Assembly: GCA_001600635.1 (NCBI GenBank)
Contig: BCKL01000014.1
Coordinates: 138,202-202,201, forward strand
Reading direction: 5' to 3'
DNA from: Leucosporidium creatinivorum
Lineage: Eukaryota; Basidiomycota; Microbotryomycetes; Leucosporidiales; Leucosporidiaceae
DNA: 64,000 nt
Under the pieces are notes generated by a model. The model did not search any database and was not told the origin of the DNA. It worked only from the letters and a program-made list of their open reading frames with translations. This document shows positions 12,074 through 22,357 of the stretch, piece after piece. Position numbers and translations under genes: made by a program. Every line of letters starts with the position of its first letter. Within the stretch, counting starts at the first letter, position 1.

Positions 12074-12453
12074 GTAGCGCTGACTCTTGCCTGTGCCCGC
12101 TCCCCTCACCAGTGGATGTAGCTGCGCCGAGGAGCCCGAGCGCGCTTTCGCCGAAGGTCGATAGGAGGTCCCGGAGATGGGAGGAGCTGAGGAGCTGGGA
12201 ACCCGAGCTTGCTGATACTGTGCTTGCCGAATACTACAGCTCTCCACCGTCATGCCAGGCAGTAGGCCGGTCATATGCGAGCGCCGAGCAGTGAACAAGC
12301 TTGCAAGCTCTCGAAGCTCGACGAGACGAGCAAGCGGCGCAAGCACGTTACAGATCAGGGAGCGACTCTCCCGGCTAGATTGTAGAGTAGCGAATCCCTC
12401 AGCTCGATCCCCGGCGCGGTAACGGAGTGAAACGAACTCACCTCAGCCGACCC
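12074..12453. other. 3' flank between B2 and A2
   Basis: No gene supported. It holds the outer part of the right arm and a likely 3' UTR intron of B2. The junction with the A2 end near 12430-12470 (gaactcacctcagccgaccctcaccaactccgc-like order) resembles the A1 end at 480-520, showing that the mirror symmetry extends into the A genes. Confidence 0.45.
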
Positions 12454-13686
12454 TCACCAACTCCGCTTCAGCTCCAGCAGCTCCTCCACCGACCTCCAAT
12501 GCGGGCTGTTCCCCGGCAGATGCTTATGCAGCTCTGGTTCCGACATCCTCTGGAACTCTGGAAATTGAAGCGAGTCGAGCCGCTCGAGCCAATCGTCCGC
12601 GTCGCCCTCCCCTTGCCAACCATACCACTGCCACATTGGCAGCAGCACCCTTCGAGAGACCGGCCGGGGAGGCTTCCATGGTGACCGCGTCTCGCCGTGG
12701 CAAAGAAAGTCATGTAGACCCCACGGCGTAAGCTCTCCGTGCTCGTCGTCGTGACTCTGGTCGATGGAGACGATTCGGAGAGGGAGCGGATCGAAAACGG
12801 CTTCCTCTTCGTCGCTGACGGCGCGCAGGCATTCGTCGGAGGCAGGAACGTTGAGGTGCGTAAGAGAGGGAAGCTCTTTGTGGTGGAGGAGGAATGCGCG
12901 GAAGGGCTCGGGGCTGGTCCAGAGGTCGAGCGAAGTGAGGAGTGGGAGTGGGAGGCGAAAGGGCTCGAGCGGCTCGGGCTCAACTTGACGAAGAGCCAGA
13001 TGAGCGAGGGTGGGTGCGGAGAGGTCGAAATAAGGTCCAAGGGGGAAGGTCCAGCAGTGGTCCAGCTTGAGAGACTGGAGGGCGAAAGTCGCCGGAGGGG
13101 GAGGGGGACCGTCGTTGCTCGGCCCTAACTCGGATTCGAGGAATCCGTTGAACTCGGTAACGGAGAGATGGCGTAGGGTCGAGAATGGCGCGAGGGACTT
13201 TGCGAGTGTAGGGAAGTGTCGTCCAGGGTCCAGCTCACCCCCAAGCTCGGATGCGTCGAGGAGGAGGGTGCGAAGATGGGACAGGTCCTTGCCGAGGAAG
13301 GGGGCCAACGATTCGGGGGAGGGCAGCGGAAGGCCGTCCTTGTAGCTCCTAAGATACTTGTCATCATCTCTCTTGTAGGCTGCGTCGAGCTGAACGAGGT
13401 TCGGCGTGTGGAAGAGGAGGGCGCCAAGGTCGAACGGCGAGATCGCAACTACGCGAAGCGAGGTAAGCTGGGTGGCGAAAGGTGGGGCGGAGAGCCTCTT
13501 GAGCAAGGTGGGATTGAGCTCGTCGAGCTGAATAGACGTCCGCATGAGGAGCTGGGCGAAGGGGGTCCAGTTTCGATGGACGAGCGCGAGAGATGCCCGA
13601 AGTGCCGGACGACGTGTGAGGTTGTCCAGAGTGGAAGTAGCAGCGATGATCTGCTGTGCGATCTCGAGGGGTAGCGGCGGCACCAT
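12454..13686 (-). CDS. F-box/LRR-type protein A2
   Basis: A single exon of 410 residues starting at 13686. The N-terminus PLPLEIAQQIIAAT with RASLALVHRNW about 25 residues later is a typical short fungal F-box. The rest is a leucine-rich array with irregular spacing (LTSLRVVAIS, LVQLDAAY, LSHLRTLLLDASE, LRHLSVTEF, LQSLKLDHC, LAHLALRQ, LTSLDLW, LTHLNVPA). It lacks the basic block of the B and C proteins and has no intron, so it is a separate subfamily. Its tail SVEELLELKRSW links it to A1. Such proteins usually select targets for SCF ubiquitin ligases through the repeats; no target can be named from sequence. Confidence 0.7.
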   Translation of the reverse strand: MVPPLPLEIAQQIIAATSTLDNLTRRPALRASLALVHRNWTPFAQLLMRTSIQLDELNPTLLKRLSAPPFATQLTSLRVVAISPFDLGALLFHTPNLVQLDAAYKRDDDKYLRSYKDGLPLPSPESLAPFLGKDLSHLRTLLLDASELGGELDPGRHFPTLAKSLAPFSTLRHLSVTEFNGFLESELGPSNDGPPPPPATFALQSLKLDHCWTFPLGPYFDLSAPTLAHLALRQVEPEPLEPFRLPLPLLTSLDLWTSPEPFRAFLLHHKELPSLTHLNVPASDECLRAVSDEEEAVFDPLPLRIVSIDQSHDDEHGELTPWGLHDFLCHGETRSPWKPPRPVSRRVLLPMWQWYGWQGEGDADDWLERLDSLQFPEFQRMSEPELHKHLPGNSPHWRSVEELLELKRSW

Positions 13687-14240
13687 CCTGTAGCGAGAGA
13701 TGAGAGGCGTCAGCGGGGGTCGAGGGTTCGAGGCGCTGTAAAGATCTCACCTTGAGCTTTGAGCGTGCTATGCAGCAGCAGCGAGTGATCTCTCTATGTG
13801 TTCCCAACTAGCAATGCTTCCTGTCCCGTCCTGTCCAGCAGCGAAAGCGCCGTCCGAGCTCGTTCGAGCGCTGAGCTGCCGTCAGAGTCGAGCTGTCTGC
13901 ACCGCTGTAGTCCAGTAGCGTAGTCGAAGACGTTTCAAAGAGTTCCAAGCGAGCGATTTGTAGAGTGATGAGCAGATGAAGATGTAGTAGAAGAGAGAAA
14001 GCTGGAAAAGGAGTAGCAGCTCGACTTTCGCTTCCGACCACCTTCGACCAGCGAGCGACGGCTCGACTCGGCTCTTTCGCTGCCAGCAAGCATAGGCGAC
14101 AAAGGAGGTATATCAAGTTGTACAAGATGAATGCCGAGTCAAGTCCATCCAGGCTGCTGCTCTCTCCCATCGCGACCACACCGTGACGTCTAGCGCTCCT
14201 CGTCTCGCTCTCCCTACACACTCCACAGTGGACGAGCACC
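13687..14240. other. Region upstream of A2 and downstream of CDC50
   Basis: No gene supported. A 143-codon minus-strand frame (13808-14239) exists but shows no family likeness and overlaps the CDC50 3' end region; it probably lies in A2 leader and CDC50 trailer sequence. Confidence 0.4.
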
Positions 14241-16232
14241 TCAGTGAGCCCCTGCCTTGTTCCAACTGAGGAACTGGGGATCTCCCTGTGTGCGTCGAGA
14301 AGGAGGATCAGCGTCTATTCGAGCTCGAGATGAAGCACCGAGCGCCGAAGAGCAAAGACTCACCAGCTTCCTGGGCTTGATGAGATGCCTCAAAGTCAAG
14401 ATGAGACCGAGGAGGATGCAGACTCCTCCGACGGCGATGTAGGCGATACCGAGGAAGGGGTTGCGACCTCCGATGAAGGAGACGGTCGAGAAAACGAGCG
14501 ACTTGGTTCCGCCGTAAGGCTGGACGGGGTAGTCTGTAGCAAAGAGAGACAGGAAGAGTCAGCGCCAGTAACTACAGCGACGTAGATGCAGGCGACTCAC
14601 TCATGTAGATCTCAACCTCGTACTCTCCCGCTGCCATGGTCTCGTCGTCGTTGCGGAAGTACAGCTTCCTGAACGTCGGCAGTCCCGCCGTCCTCATCCA
14701 CACCTGGAAGTGCTCGTCCACGCTGAGGTCAGGGATGGGGTTGGCCTCGGTGTAGCCGTCTGGGTAGCGATCGTGCCAGTTGGGAGGAGGGACGGCCTGA
14801 TCGTTCGTGTACTTGGACTTGGTGTACTTCTTGGCCTCGCCGGGCCATGCGATGCCCTTGGAGGTCATGTTGTAGGTGACGTTGCCCGAGGAGCCGGACG
14901 GGTTGACGAGGACGGGAGGGAGGAAGGTGTCTGCGAAGCGTAGGCCGAGTCAGTGCGCGGGCTCGGAGAGCGAGCAGGCTAGTAGGAGCTCACCGTTGAA
15001 GACCGAGTTGGCGATGAGACCGCAAGGGAAGACGGGCATGTCTCCGATGACAGCTAGCGGCTTGCACTCGCCGCCCGAGATGTCGGAGGCAGACTTGGCG
15101 GCGCCCTTGAGCTGGTCTGAATCGATCGATTTGACGTAGCGACGGTGGTTCTGGTAATAGTTGGTGACTATGGGTGAGGCGCGAGAGCAGGATGAGGGCG
15201 GTTCGGCGGGTTAGCTCGACGAAGCGAGAAGGAAGCGAAGGGGACAGCTCACGCTTATAGTACATAAAGACGGGGGCCTTCATATCCGACGGTAGTTGGA
15301 ACTGTAGTCGGCAGACATTGGCGATCGAAGCGTTCGTCTCGGCGGCATCGTGAGTGAACTGCCAAGTCGGAGGAGTGATGGGCGAAGACGAGTCGACGTG
15401 ATAGTTGTAGGCGGAGGACGGGAGAGGGTCGAAGGAAGTGTTGGGTGCAACGAACTCGCACTGAGTGTAGTCGATGGTGAACTCCTTGACCTGTGCGCCG
15501 AGCCAGAGAGTCAGCGCGCCGGTTCAAGAAATGGACGCCGAGCACGCGACTGCTGAGCGCGGCTTGCGAGGCCTGCGGCTGATCATGCATCCTTCTGTAG
15601 CAGCTGCCTCAATCTGCTGGCTACCAGCGTTCGGCCTGCTTCCTAGCAGCGCGCTAGAACCCAGTTGCGGCCTGCGCGCTCGCTCTTCCCAAGCACCTCG
15701 TCGCAAGTCCCGGCGGCCTGTGAAGGGAGCTCACCTGATTACTACCCCACAATAGAACTCCACCGAGAGGGACAAAGATGAGGCCGACGAGGAAGAAGGT
15801 GGGCAGAACGGTCGCAGGGGTGAGGATGGGCTGCCACGCCTTCAATCGCTGCTGCTTGAAAGCCGTGTCTGTAGAGGAACGTAGTTTGATCAGCCAGCGC
15901 CCTCTGTAGCTCGATGTACACCCTGGTAGCGCCACCATCGCCGAAGAGTGTGCGTTCGTCGCGCGCTCCCACCGCTCCCTCGGCCTCGCATCTCCCTCGC
16001 CAGAGCTGCTGCTGGGCTGCAGAGTCTGCAGAGCTGCACTGAAGGGGACAATGACACTTACTAGCTGGCCGGCGGGACCATTTGACCTTCTCCTTGGTCT
16101 CATTAGCTTTCAGCACGTCGGCGTCCTCCTGTTTAGACGATTTGCGGTTGAACAGACCCACTGCAGAAGGCGGGAACGACCGAGGTGAGCTATGGAAGTG
16201 CACGAGAGTAAGCTTGAGCAGCCGAACGCACT
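14241..16232 (-). CDS. CDC50: CDC50/LEM3-family flippase subunit
   Basis: Exons 16232, 16160-16062, 15868-15735, 15490-15253, 15167-14994, 14930-14601, 14533-14364 and 14285-14241 encode 396 residues. The start codon appears split: A at 16232, TG after a gtgcgt-to-ctgcag intron, then [10 protein letters not shown]. Family signatures are clear: [20 protein letters not shown] before the first membrane helix ([17 protein letters not shown]), [62 protein letters not shown], and a second helix ([18 protein letters not shown]) ahead of [10 protein letters not shown]. These proteins pair with P4-ATPases, are needed for their exit from the ER, and take part in phospholipid flipping. Which of Cdc50, Lem3 or Crf1 it corresponds to cannot be decided. 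The split start is inferred from frame fit. Confidence 0.93.
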
Positions 16233-17636
16233 ATTGTGGGATGTTGCGAGATTGCGAAGGTGAGAGCAGGAGCTCAACCTACGAGCTCGTCTCGCTTCCG
16301 AAGGTTGATCTCTCGCTACAACTTGGCTCGTTCGGCGTCAACTCGCTGTACAGCCGTCAATCTTGCGTATCAGGCGCTGCTCCTGCTCGACAACACGCTA
16401 GAGTGGCTCACGTCTTCACCTGCTGTTCCGCCTGCCGAGGATGACCAAGCTCGTCCGTCGTTCGGTCTTCGTACACGGCATGTCAGGGCTCAGCTGGGGG
16501 TCTGAGCCAGGGGAGGAAGATACTACTCGTCTGAAAACCTGGATGGGGCGCTATGTCCAGTTCAGAAGCGGTGAGAGCTCGCCTCGGTCGGCTCGACTCG
16601 AGGGACGTTTCGGCGAGAATTGAGGGCCACACTCGGCGGCTGAAAGGTTCTCGCTCGGCTGTACCGAGTCAAGCTATATGCGTTCGAGAGGCTGACCGCC
16701 CCTCATGTTGCTAGGAAGGGGAGTGCGGAGGCTCGGCGGTGAGTTCGGCGCTCGAACCCTCGCCTTTCTGACCATCCACTGACCTCTTATACCACAGCTT
16801 TACGTCCCAGCGCACTCGAAGAGCATGCTTTTGATCTCTCCAGTGCATTTGGTGGCTCTCGGCTGCACATTCCACGCTTCGGCGACCGTTGTTCGTCGCG
16901 CCCTCCTTCTGCTCCCTCTGAGCGCTTGAGCTGACCCACGATCACTATGATAGCTCCTTGGTCAAGCACCCTCTTGCATGTATGCGACTGCTGCTACGTC
17001 CCAGCGCCGCTTTCGTCCCGCTTGTCGCCGTCAGCAGCATCGCCGAGCTCGGCATAAGCGGCGTGCGCCCTACGACCAGCAACCAGCATCTGCTGAGGAG
17101 GAAGACCAGATCAGTGTCTGCTTCTATGACTAGTCCATTCGCGTCCTTGCTTCGAGGCTGGAGACATCCCATCGAACGAGTCGCTGTCGTCTAAAGCCCG
17201 CCTTCCCTCTTTCGCCGAGGTGGTCGGTCGATCCTCTCGCTCGATACCACCATCAAGCGCTCGCAGCCACCGTGAAACGTTGTTATATCGAGCGTTACCC
17301 AAGAGATGGCCACCTCTTTCCGTCGTTTTCCACACCGATGTGGCAACCAGCCTCGCCGTACCTTGTCTCATCTCGCTCTCGACCGCCTCCCCTCAGCAAA
17401 AACTCGCTTTCTGCAGGGCAAGGGGTGGTCCAGGACTCTCGGACACCGTTACTCAATTGTGGGTACAGAAGGCGGGCTATCCCCAGCTTGTCTCCAGCTC
17501 ACGCGATGGCATGGCAAGGTTGCCCTCCTGCCTCTTACTCTCTCTTGCTCGCTCCCTGGACTTCGCTCGACGCTCTCTTCAACTACAGCGGTGCATACAG
17601 CTCGCAAGTGCAGCACTTAGCTGTGCGTGGGTCGAG
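16233..17636. other. 1.4 kb intergenic region, CDC50 / seven-helix gene
   Basis: Divergent promoters for CDC50 and the gene at 17637. An open frame runs into the latter from 17220 but its upstream part shows no coding pattern. Nothing else recognisable on either strand. Confidence 0.4.
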
Positions 17637-19240
17637 ATGGACATGATGGCAGCTCCACACGCCTCTCAAGTCTACAGCCAGCCCTTCTGGCGGCCTATCA
17701 CTGGAGTCATTCAACTCGTCTCGCTCATGTTGATCACGGCTATGTTTACGCGTCGACTACCGAAGCTGGAGGCATGGAGAGACCTGTCACTACCTCGATG
17801 GGCCATTCTCGCTCTCCTCGCCGACTCGTGAGTTTCTGCATGTCTGGTCGGTGTTGACAATTAGCTTGACGGCTGGGATCGCTCTCAAAATCGCTACTAA
17901 CCACCAGCCTTTCTCCTAGGTTACTGTTCGTCTTCTCCGGCGCTCTGTACACGCTCGGCATCGGCACCTCCCTCAACGAAGCGACTTGCTCCTCCGCCAT
18001 CTGGTTCTGCATCATTGTGAGTCTACAATTGAGGAGGATGTATCATAATATCGCTGACCCGCGATGACCGACAGCTCTACTCCTCCTGCAAGGTCGTAAG
18101 TTGGCTCGACCGAACTCGGCGCTCGGCGCTGCCTTCTTCGACTCGAACTAACCCTTGCTTATTCGCAGCTCATCACCTTCTTCCTCGTCGAGCGAGTACA
18201 CATCGTATGGGGACAAGACGAACCCCGCCGACACAAGAACAAGATCTACCTCTTCAACTGCCTCCTCATCGCCAGCTGGCTCTCCGTCTTCGGCGCCTTG
18301 GTGGCTCGTCAGCAGACCGAGTTGAGACCCAGCGATGGGGAGTGTCGTTTCTACATCAGTCCTTGCAAGTCTTTCTTTCTCTTCCTACACAATCTCTTCC
18401 TACGCAATCCCGTCGACTGCAGACTGCCCGGAGGCCGAAGTGGTGCGCCGAGCGTGAACGGGCGCGAGGGAAACTGGCTTGTGGGAGAGCTGTTCGGGTG
18501 CAAGGCAGCTACTGCGATTTGAATAGCTTGCTGACCCTCGTCCTTCCTTCCCCACTCCTCACAGCCGCCAGTGCCGCCGGAGGAGTGCTCGACGTGGTGA
18601 TCATCTCCTACCTCTCCTTACTCTTCGCCATCCCTCTCTACCGCGGTCGATGGGTCAACACCGAGATCCGAAGGCTGTCGGTGAAGAGCCTCTGCGCCTC
18701 GGTCATCAGCATGGCCAGCTCGACCACCAACTTGATGATCATCGCCTTCACCGGCCACGGCTTCCAACTGAGCTGGCTGTGCTTTGTGATCTGCACCACG
18801 GATTGCTTGATAAACGCCACAGTGCTGTTCATGGTGAGTAGGCTTGGACCAGATTTTGAGCGCATCGGACTGACACTCCTCGTCGACTCCAGATCACCTC
18901 CTCCGACACGTCCTCCTCCTCCTCGGCGCCCTCCCGGCGCCTGACCGACCCCTCCCTCGCCAACCCCTCCAGCAGCAGCCGGCGGCGCAGCGTCGGTCCA
19001 ATAAGCATGACTGTCGAAGCCTTCACTATCTCGGAGCTGATGGACGACGAAGAGCTGGACGGAAGGCGAGCGAGGATGAAGGCGAGGATTGAGGAGGAGA
19101 AGGAGAAGGGCTTGTTGGATAGTGAGAGCGAGGGGAAGGGGGAGGATGATCCGGCGAGCTGGAGAGGGGATACTCTGAGATTGAGCCCGACGATGAGGGT
19201 CGTGGAGTTTAAGGAGGCGGTCGGCGCCGAGAGGGTCTGA
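17637..19240 (+). CDS. Seven-transmembrane protein, receptor-like (family member 1)
   Basis: Exons 17637-17827, 17920-18016, 18075-18095, 18169-18364, 18565-18833 and 18893-19240 encode 373 residues. Seven hydrophobic helices can be seen (for example ITGVIQLVSLMLITAMF, LFVFSGALYTLGIG, LFNCLLIASWLSVFGALVA, GGVLDVVIISYLSLLFAI, CFVICTTDCLINATVLF), leaving a short N-terminus and a ~130-residue charged C-terminal tail with Ser-rich and acidic parts. The tail motif DDPASWRGD recurs in the partial gene at 63304-64000, which also shares the last helices (EIRRLSVKSLCASVISMAS). A microexon of 21 bases and a likely GC-AG intron (gcaagt at 18365) are needed for the frame. The layout resembles a G-protein-coupled receptor, but I recognise no named receptor family. 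Ligand and role unknown. Confidence 0.72.
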
Positions 19241-19743
19241 TGAGGCTCGGCGGGTTTTGAGGGAACGTGCATTGGGTCAGATCGCATATTGTCGTACTTG
19301 TAGAACCCGTTAGATTTCTTTAGACACACTACCAGCTATATACGAAGCTCAGACCTATGCAGAGCGCCAGCGAAGGACGAGCAGGCGAAGCCGAGCTATC
19401 TGCGCCGAGATCGTGAACGCCTACTGTACTGCAGACAGGTAGAGCTCGCTCGCGCTCTATACTCGCTACGAGCAAGTCCAGCCGCAGTTTCAGCCATCCT
19501 GAGCCGCAGAAGATCTGCAGCTCTGTCGAACGCCGAAGGGGGACTTCGGTGCAGAACGAGAGCGATTCTTGCACGGGCTGAGAGGGTTGGCTCCTGGAGA
19601 TATTGCATGTACATATGAGAGTTCCTATGCATGCGAACCGATCCATTCACCGACTCGTGAAGGTGGTCAGAGGTGGTCGACCTCCGCGAGCTGAGCGATT
19701 GACGGCTCTCCCTTCTCCTTCTTCGCGCCAACACTTCTTCAAC
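19241..19743. other. Intergenic region before LSM2
   Basis: About 500 bases without a supported gene. Pyrimidine-rich sequence just before 19744 is probably the LSM2 leader. Confidence 0.4.
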
Positions 19744-20281
19744 ATGGTGCGCATCGCTACAGCACCCAGAAAGTGCTCCAGAGCTAACTGTAACCCCCTA
19801 CAGCTCATCTTCTCCGTGTTCAAGACGCTGACGGATCAAGAGGTGACTGTCGAGCTCAAGAACGACCTCTCCATCGTCGGCACCCTCAAGTCAGTGGACC
19901 AGTTCCTCAACATCAAGTTGGACAACATCCGCGTGCTGGACGAGGATAAGCACCCTCACATGGTGAGGCCTACCTCGTACTGCAGAGCCGCTCCTCGCGC
20001 TTTGCTCGTAGTCTCTCGGCGTTGGCTGACTCTGCGCTCCCTGCTGCAGATTGCTGTTCGGAATTGCTTCATTCGTGGATCGGTCGTGCGCTACGTTCAG
20101 CTACCAAAGGCTGCCGTCGACACTCAGCTGCTCGAGGATGCGACCAGGCGAGGTGAGTCGGTTTGGGAGCTCTGAACATGGCCGTGAGGCTGTAGGAGAC
20201 GTGTGAGCTGACCTTCTGATACATCCGTTTCGCCTCTGCTTCCCTACAGAGAGCTCGAACGCTCAGAAGGCTGCGCGGTAG
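19744..20281 (+). CDS. LSM2: LSM2, Sm-like RNA-binding protein
   Basis: Exons 19744-19746, 19804-19962, 20050-20152 and 20250-20281 encode 98 residues. The first coding exon is only the ATG; the intron starts immediately after it (gtgcgc) and the frame continues LIFSVFKTL. The Sm1 motif (VELKNDLSIVGTLKSVDQFLN) and Sm2 motif (IRGSVVRYVQLP) are textbook Lsm2, and HPHM ahead of the third exon is also typical. Lsm2 is part of both the cytoplasmic Lsm1-7 ring in mRNA decay and the nuclear Lsm2-8 ring on U6 snRNA. Length fits the family (about 95 residues). Confidence 0.96.
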
Positions 20282-20664
20282 ACGCTGGCGGGAGACAAGG
20301 GAGGCCAAAGAGGGGTGTCGGCAATCGTGCAACAGATGCGCTGTACCATGTAAACCGCCGAGAGCTAGAGATGCTCTGAGAGAGCTGCTAGCTGCTTTGC
20401 AGGCTTCAGAATGCGTCGGAGCTGCTCTTGGGGCTCGCGAGCCAGGGGAAGGACGAGATGTAGCTCAGTCGGCGCTCTGCGGCTCGTAAGAGCTATTCCA
20501 GGTTTCTGTATAGCTCGCTGAGCTCTCACCAGAGCTCCCTGTAGGCGGTTGGGCCACTTCTCAACACGACCCTTCGCAGCCGACTCGGTTGGGAAGCGGC
20601 GATCTCCCTCTCTCTCTCTTACCACTCACTGCTCGTCGTTTCTGTCTCTATCAAGCGCTACAAG
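20282..20664. other. Intergenic region LSM2 to YHM2
   Basis: About 380 bases, no gene seen; tandem plus-strand neighbours, so it should hold the LSM2 terminator region and the YHM2 promoter. Confidence 0.4.
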
Positions 20665-22112
20665 ATGAGCAACTCGTCCCTCTCGGCCTCCAACCTCGCC
20701 ATTGGCTCTGCAGTGTCCTTGTTCGAAGGTCGGTAGCAGGCTACTCTCGCTCGCGCGGCAGCTGACTTCTCGTTTGTCGTCTCCAGTGACTACCTTGGGG
20801 CAGGTGAGCAGCTCGGAGGACCCCGCGTAGATCCTACAGCTCACCTGATGCCCTATACCCCTACAGCCCTTCGAAGTGCTCAAGACCCACCTCGCCGCGA
20901 ACCGAAACGACCGCTTGAGAGATGCGATCAGCAAAACGCTCGACCGCGGAGGGCTCAAAGGCTTTTACCAAGGTCTCATCCCTTGGGTACGTACGCTCCT
21001 GCTCGCGCGAGACTAAAGCTGACCTCCTGCACTGACAGGCATGGATCGAGAGTGGTGGGAGCGGAGCCATCCTCCTCTTCGCCGCCAGCGCTGTTGAGGA
21101 CGTCGCCAAGCGTCAAGGTCTCAGTTCTGGTGCTGGAGGACTTCTCGGAGGAGCTGTAGGAGGCGCCGCTCAAGCTTACCTCGTCATGGGTGAGTTTTGA
21201 AGCCGACTCGGCGATTCCCCCACCTCGGCGCTGCCAAGCTGACGTCTCGCGTCCATAGGCGTCTGCACCTGCATGAAGACCGCCGAGATTACGAGGCAAA
21301 AGGCTGCTCGCATCCCCTCGAGTATCCCCGGTCAGCCAGCCGCCATCATCAAGCCCGAGAGCCCCCTCGAGTTCTTCGCTTCGGTGTGGAAGAAGGAGGG
21401 CATCCGCGGCGTCAACAAGGGAGTCAACGCCGTCGCGCTCAGGCAGATGACCAACTGGGCCTCGAGGTGAGTCCGTGTACAAGCGAGGTAGCAGTACGAG
21501 GGTGCTGACCCCGCCTCGGCGTTTGCAGGATGGGCTTCGCTCGCGCGACCGAGGACTTCATCCGCCAGACTAAGGGCATGCCCAAGGGTTCCAAGCTTGA
21601 CACCTCGGACAAGGTTATCGCCTCAGCCGTTGGAGGAGCGTTGGGCGTCTGGAACATGCCCTTGGAGGTCATCCGCGTCGAGATGCAGAGCATGAAGAAG
21701 CTGCCCGATGGTGACGCTCGCCCTCAGAAGCTTACGATGCTCTCAACTCTCAAGTACATCTACAAGGGTGAGTCGATCGCTCGCTCCCTTGATCCATCGA
21801 CCCCTTCGCGCGCTCGTCCGCTCCCTTGCCTTGCTGCTCGGCGCCGCCGCCTCGTCTACTCTGTTGGCTACACAGAGCTGACCAACGACCTCCTCGCTCT
21901 CACAGAGAACGGAAACAAGGGCCTGTTCCGCGGCGTCACTCCTCGCATCGGTCTCGGAGTCTGGCGCGTGAGTCGTCGCCCTCCCTTCACCCGTCTCAAC
22001 GCCGAGCTGATTGCCTCTCTCCGCGCAGACCATCTGCCTCGTCTCGCTAGGCGACTACATCAAAGACGCCGTCAACAGTCGCGAGAAGATCATCACCGCC
22101 ACCGACTACTGA
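20665..22112 (+). CDS. YHM2: YHM2-type mitochondrial citrate/oxoglutarate carrier
   Basis: Eight exons (20665-20728, 20787-20803, 20867-20986, 21039-21189, 21259-21466, 21529-21767, 21906-21967, 22029-22112) encode 314 residues. The protein follows the Yhm2 family closely: [76 protein letters not shown] and [13 protein letters not shown]. Three carrier repeats are present, though the Px[DE]xx[KR] signatures are modified as is usual for this family (QPFEVLK, MPLEVIR). In yeast the protein exchanges citrate for oxoglutarate across the inner mitochondrial membrane, supporting cytosolic NADPH, and also associates with mitochondrial DNA. One exon is only 17 bases. It is convergent with ESF1 with a 245-base gap. 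Confidence 0.94.
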
Positions 22113-22357
22113 GCAGAGGTCGGGAAAAGAGCGCCGCTTCGGTGGAGGGAGGAAGCGTGAGGCGTGATGGACGCTTAGGGATCCCGGCTTGCTTCAGTTT
22201 CGTGTACAGAGGTTCTCAGTGTTCAGGTTGTCTTCTGCAGTTCAATCAGTGCCCAGCCTCTGCTGGGTGATTCCCAGCGAGCGAGCGGACCCCGTTCGCC
22301 GAACAAGAGAAGCGGAGCTATGATGCGAAGGGGCTGGTATGGCGATACTACTGCTGA

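Larger units (their letters stand above)
10305..12355. repeat. Right arm of large inverted repeat
   Basis: Inverted near-copy of 585-2640, carrying B2 and its flanks. Seven N positions (10952, 10957, 11122, 11552, 11587, 11786, 11869) mirror those of the left arm exactly; the two left-arm Ns at 2490 and 2508 are called bases here. Beyond about 12290 identity weakens gradually towards the A2 gene end. Confidence 0.9.

Noticed and set aside
13808-14239. 143-codon minus-strand ORF between A2 and CDC50
   Set aside because: No motif, and neighbouring transcripts should cover it.
17220-17636. Upstream extension of the first exon of the seven-helix protein
   Set aside because: Open frame but low coding character; the ATG at 17637 directly precedes the first helix.
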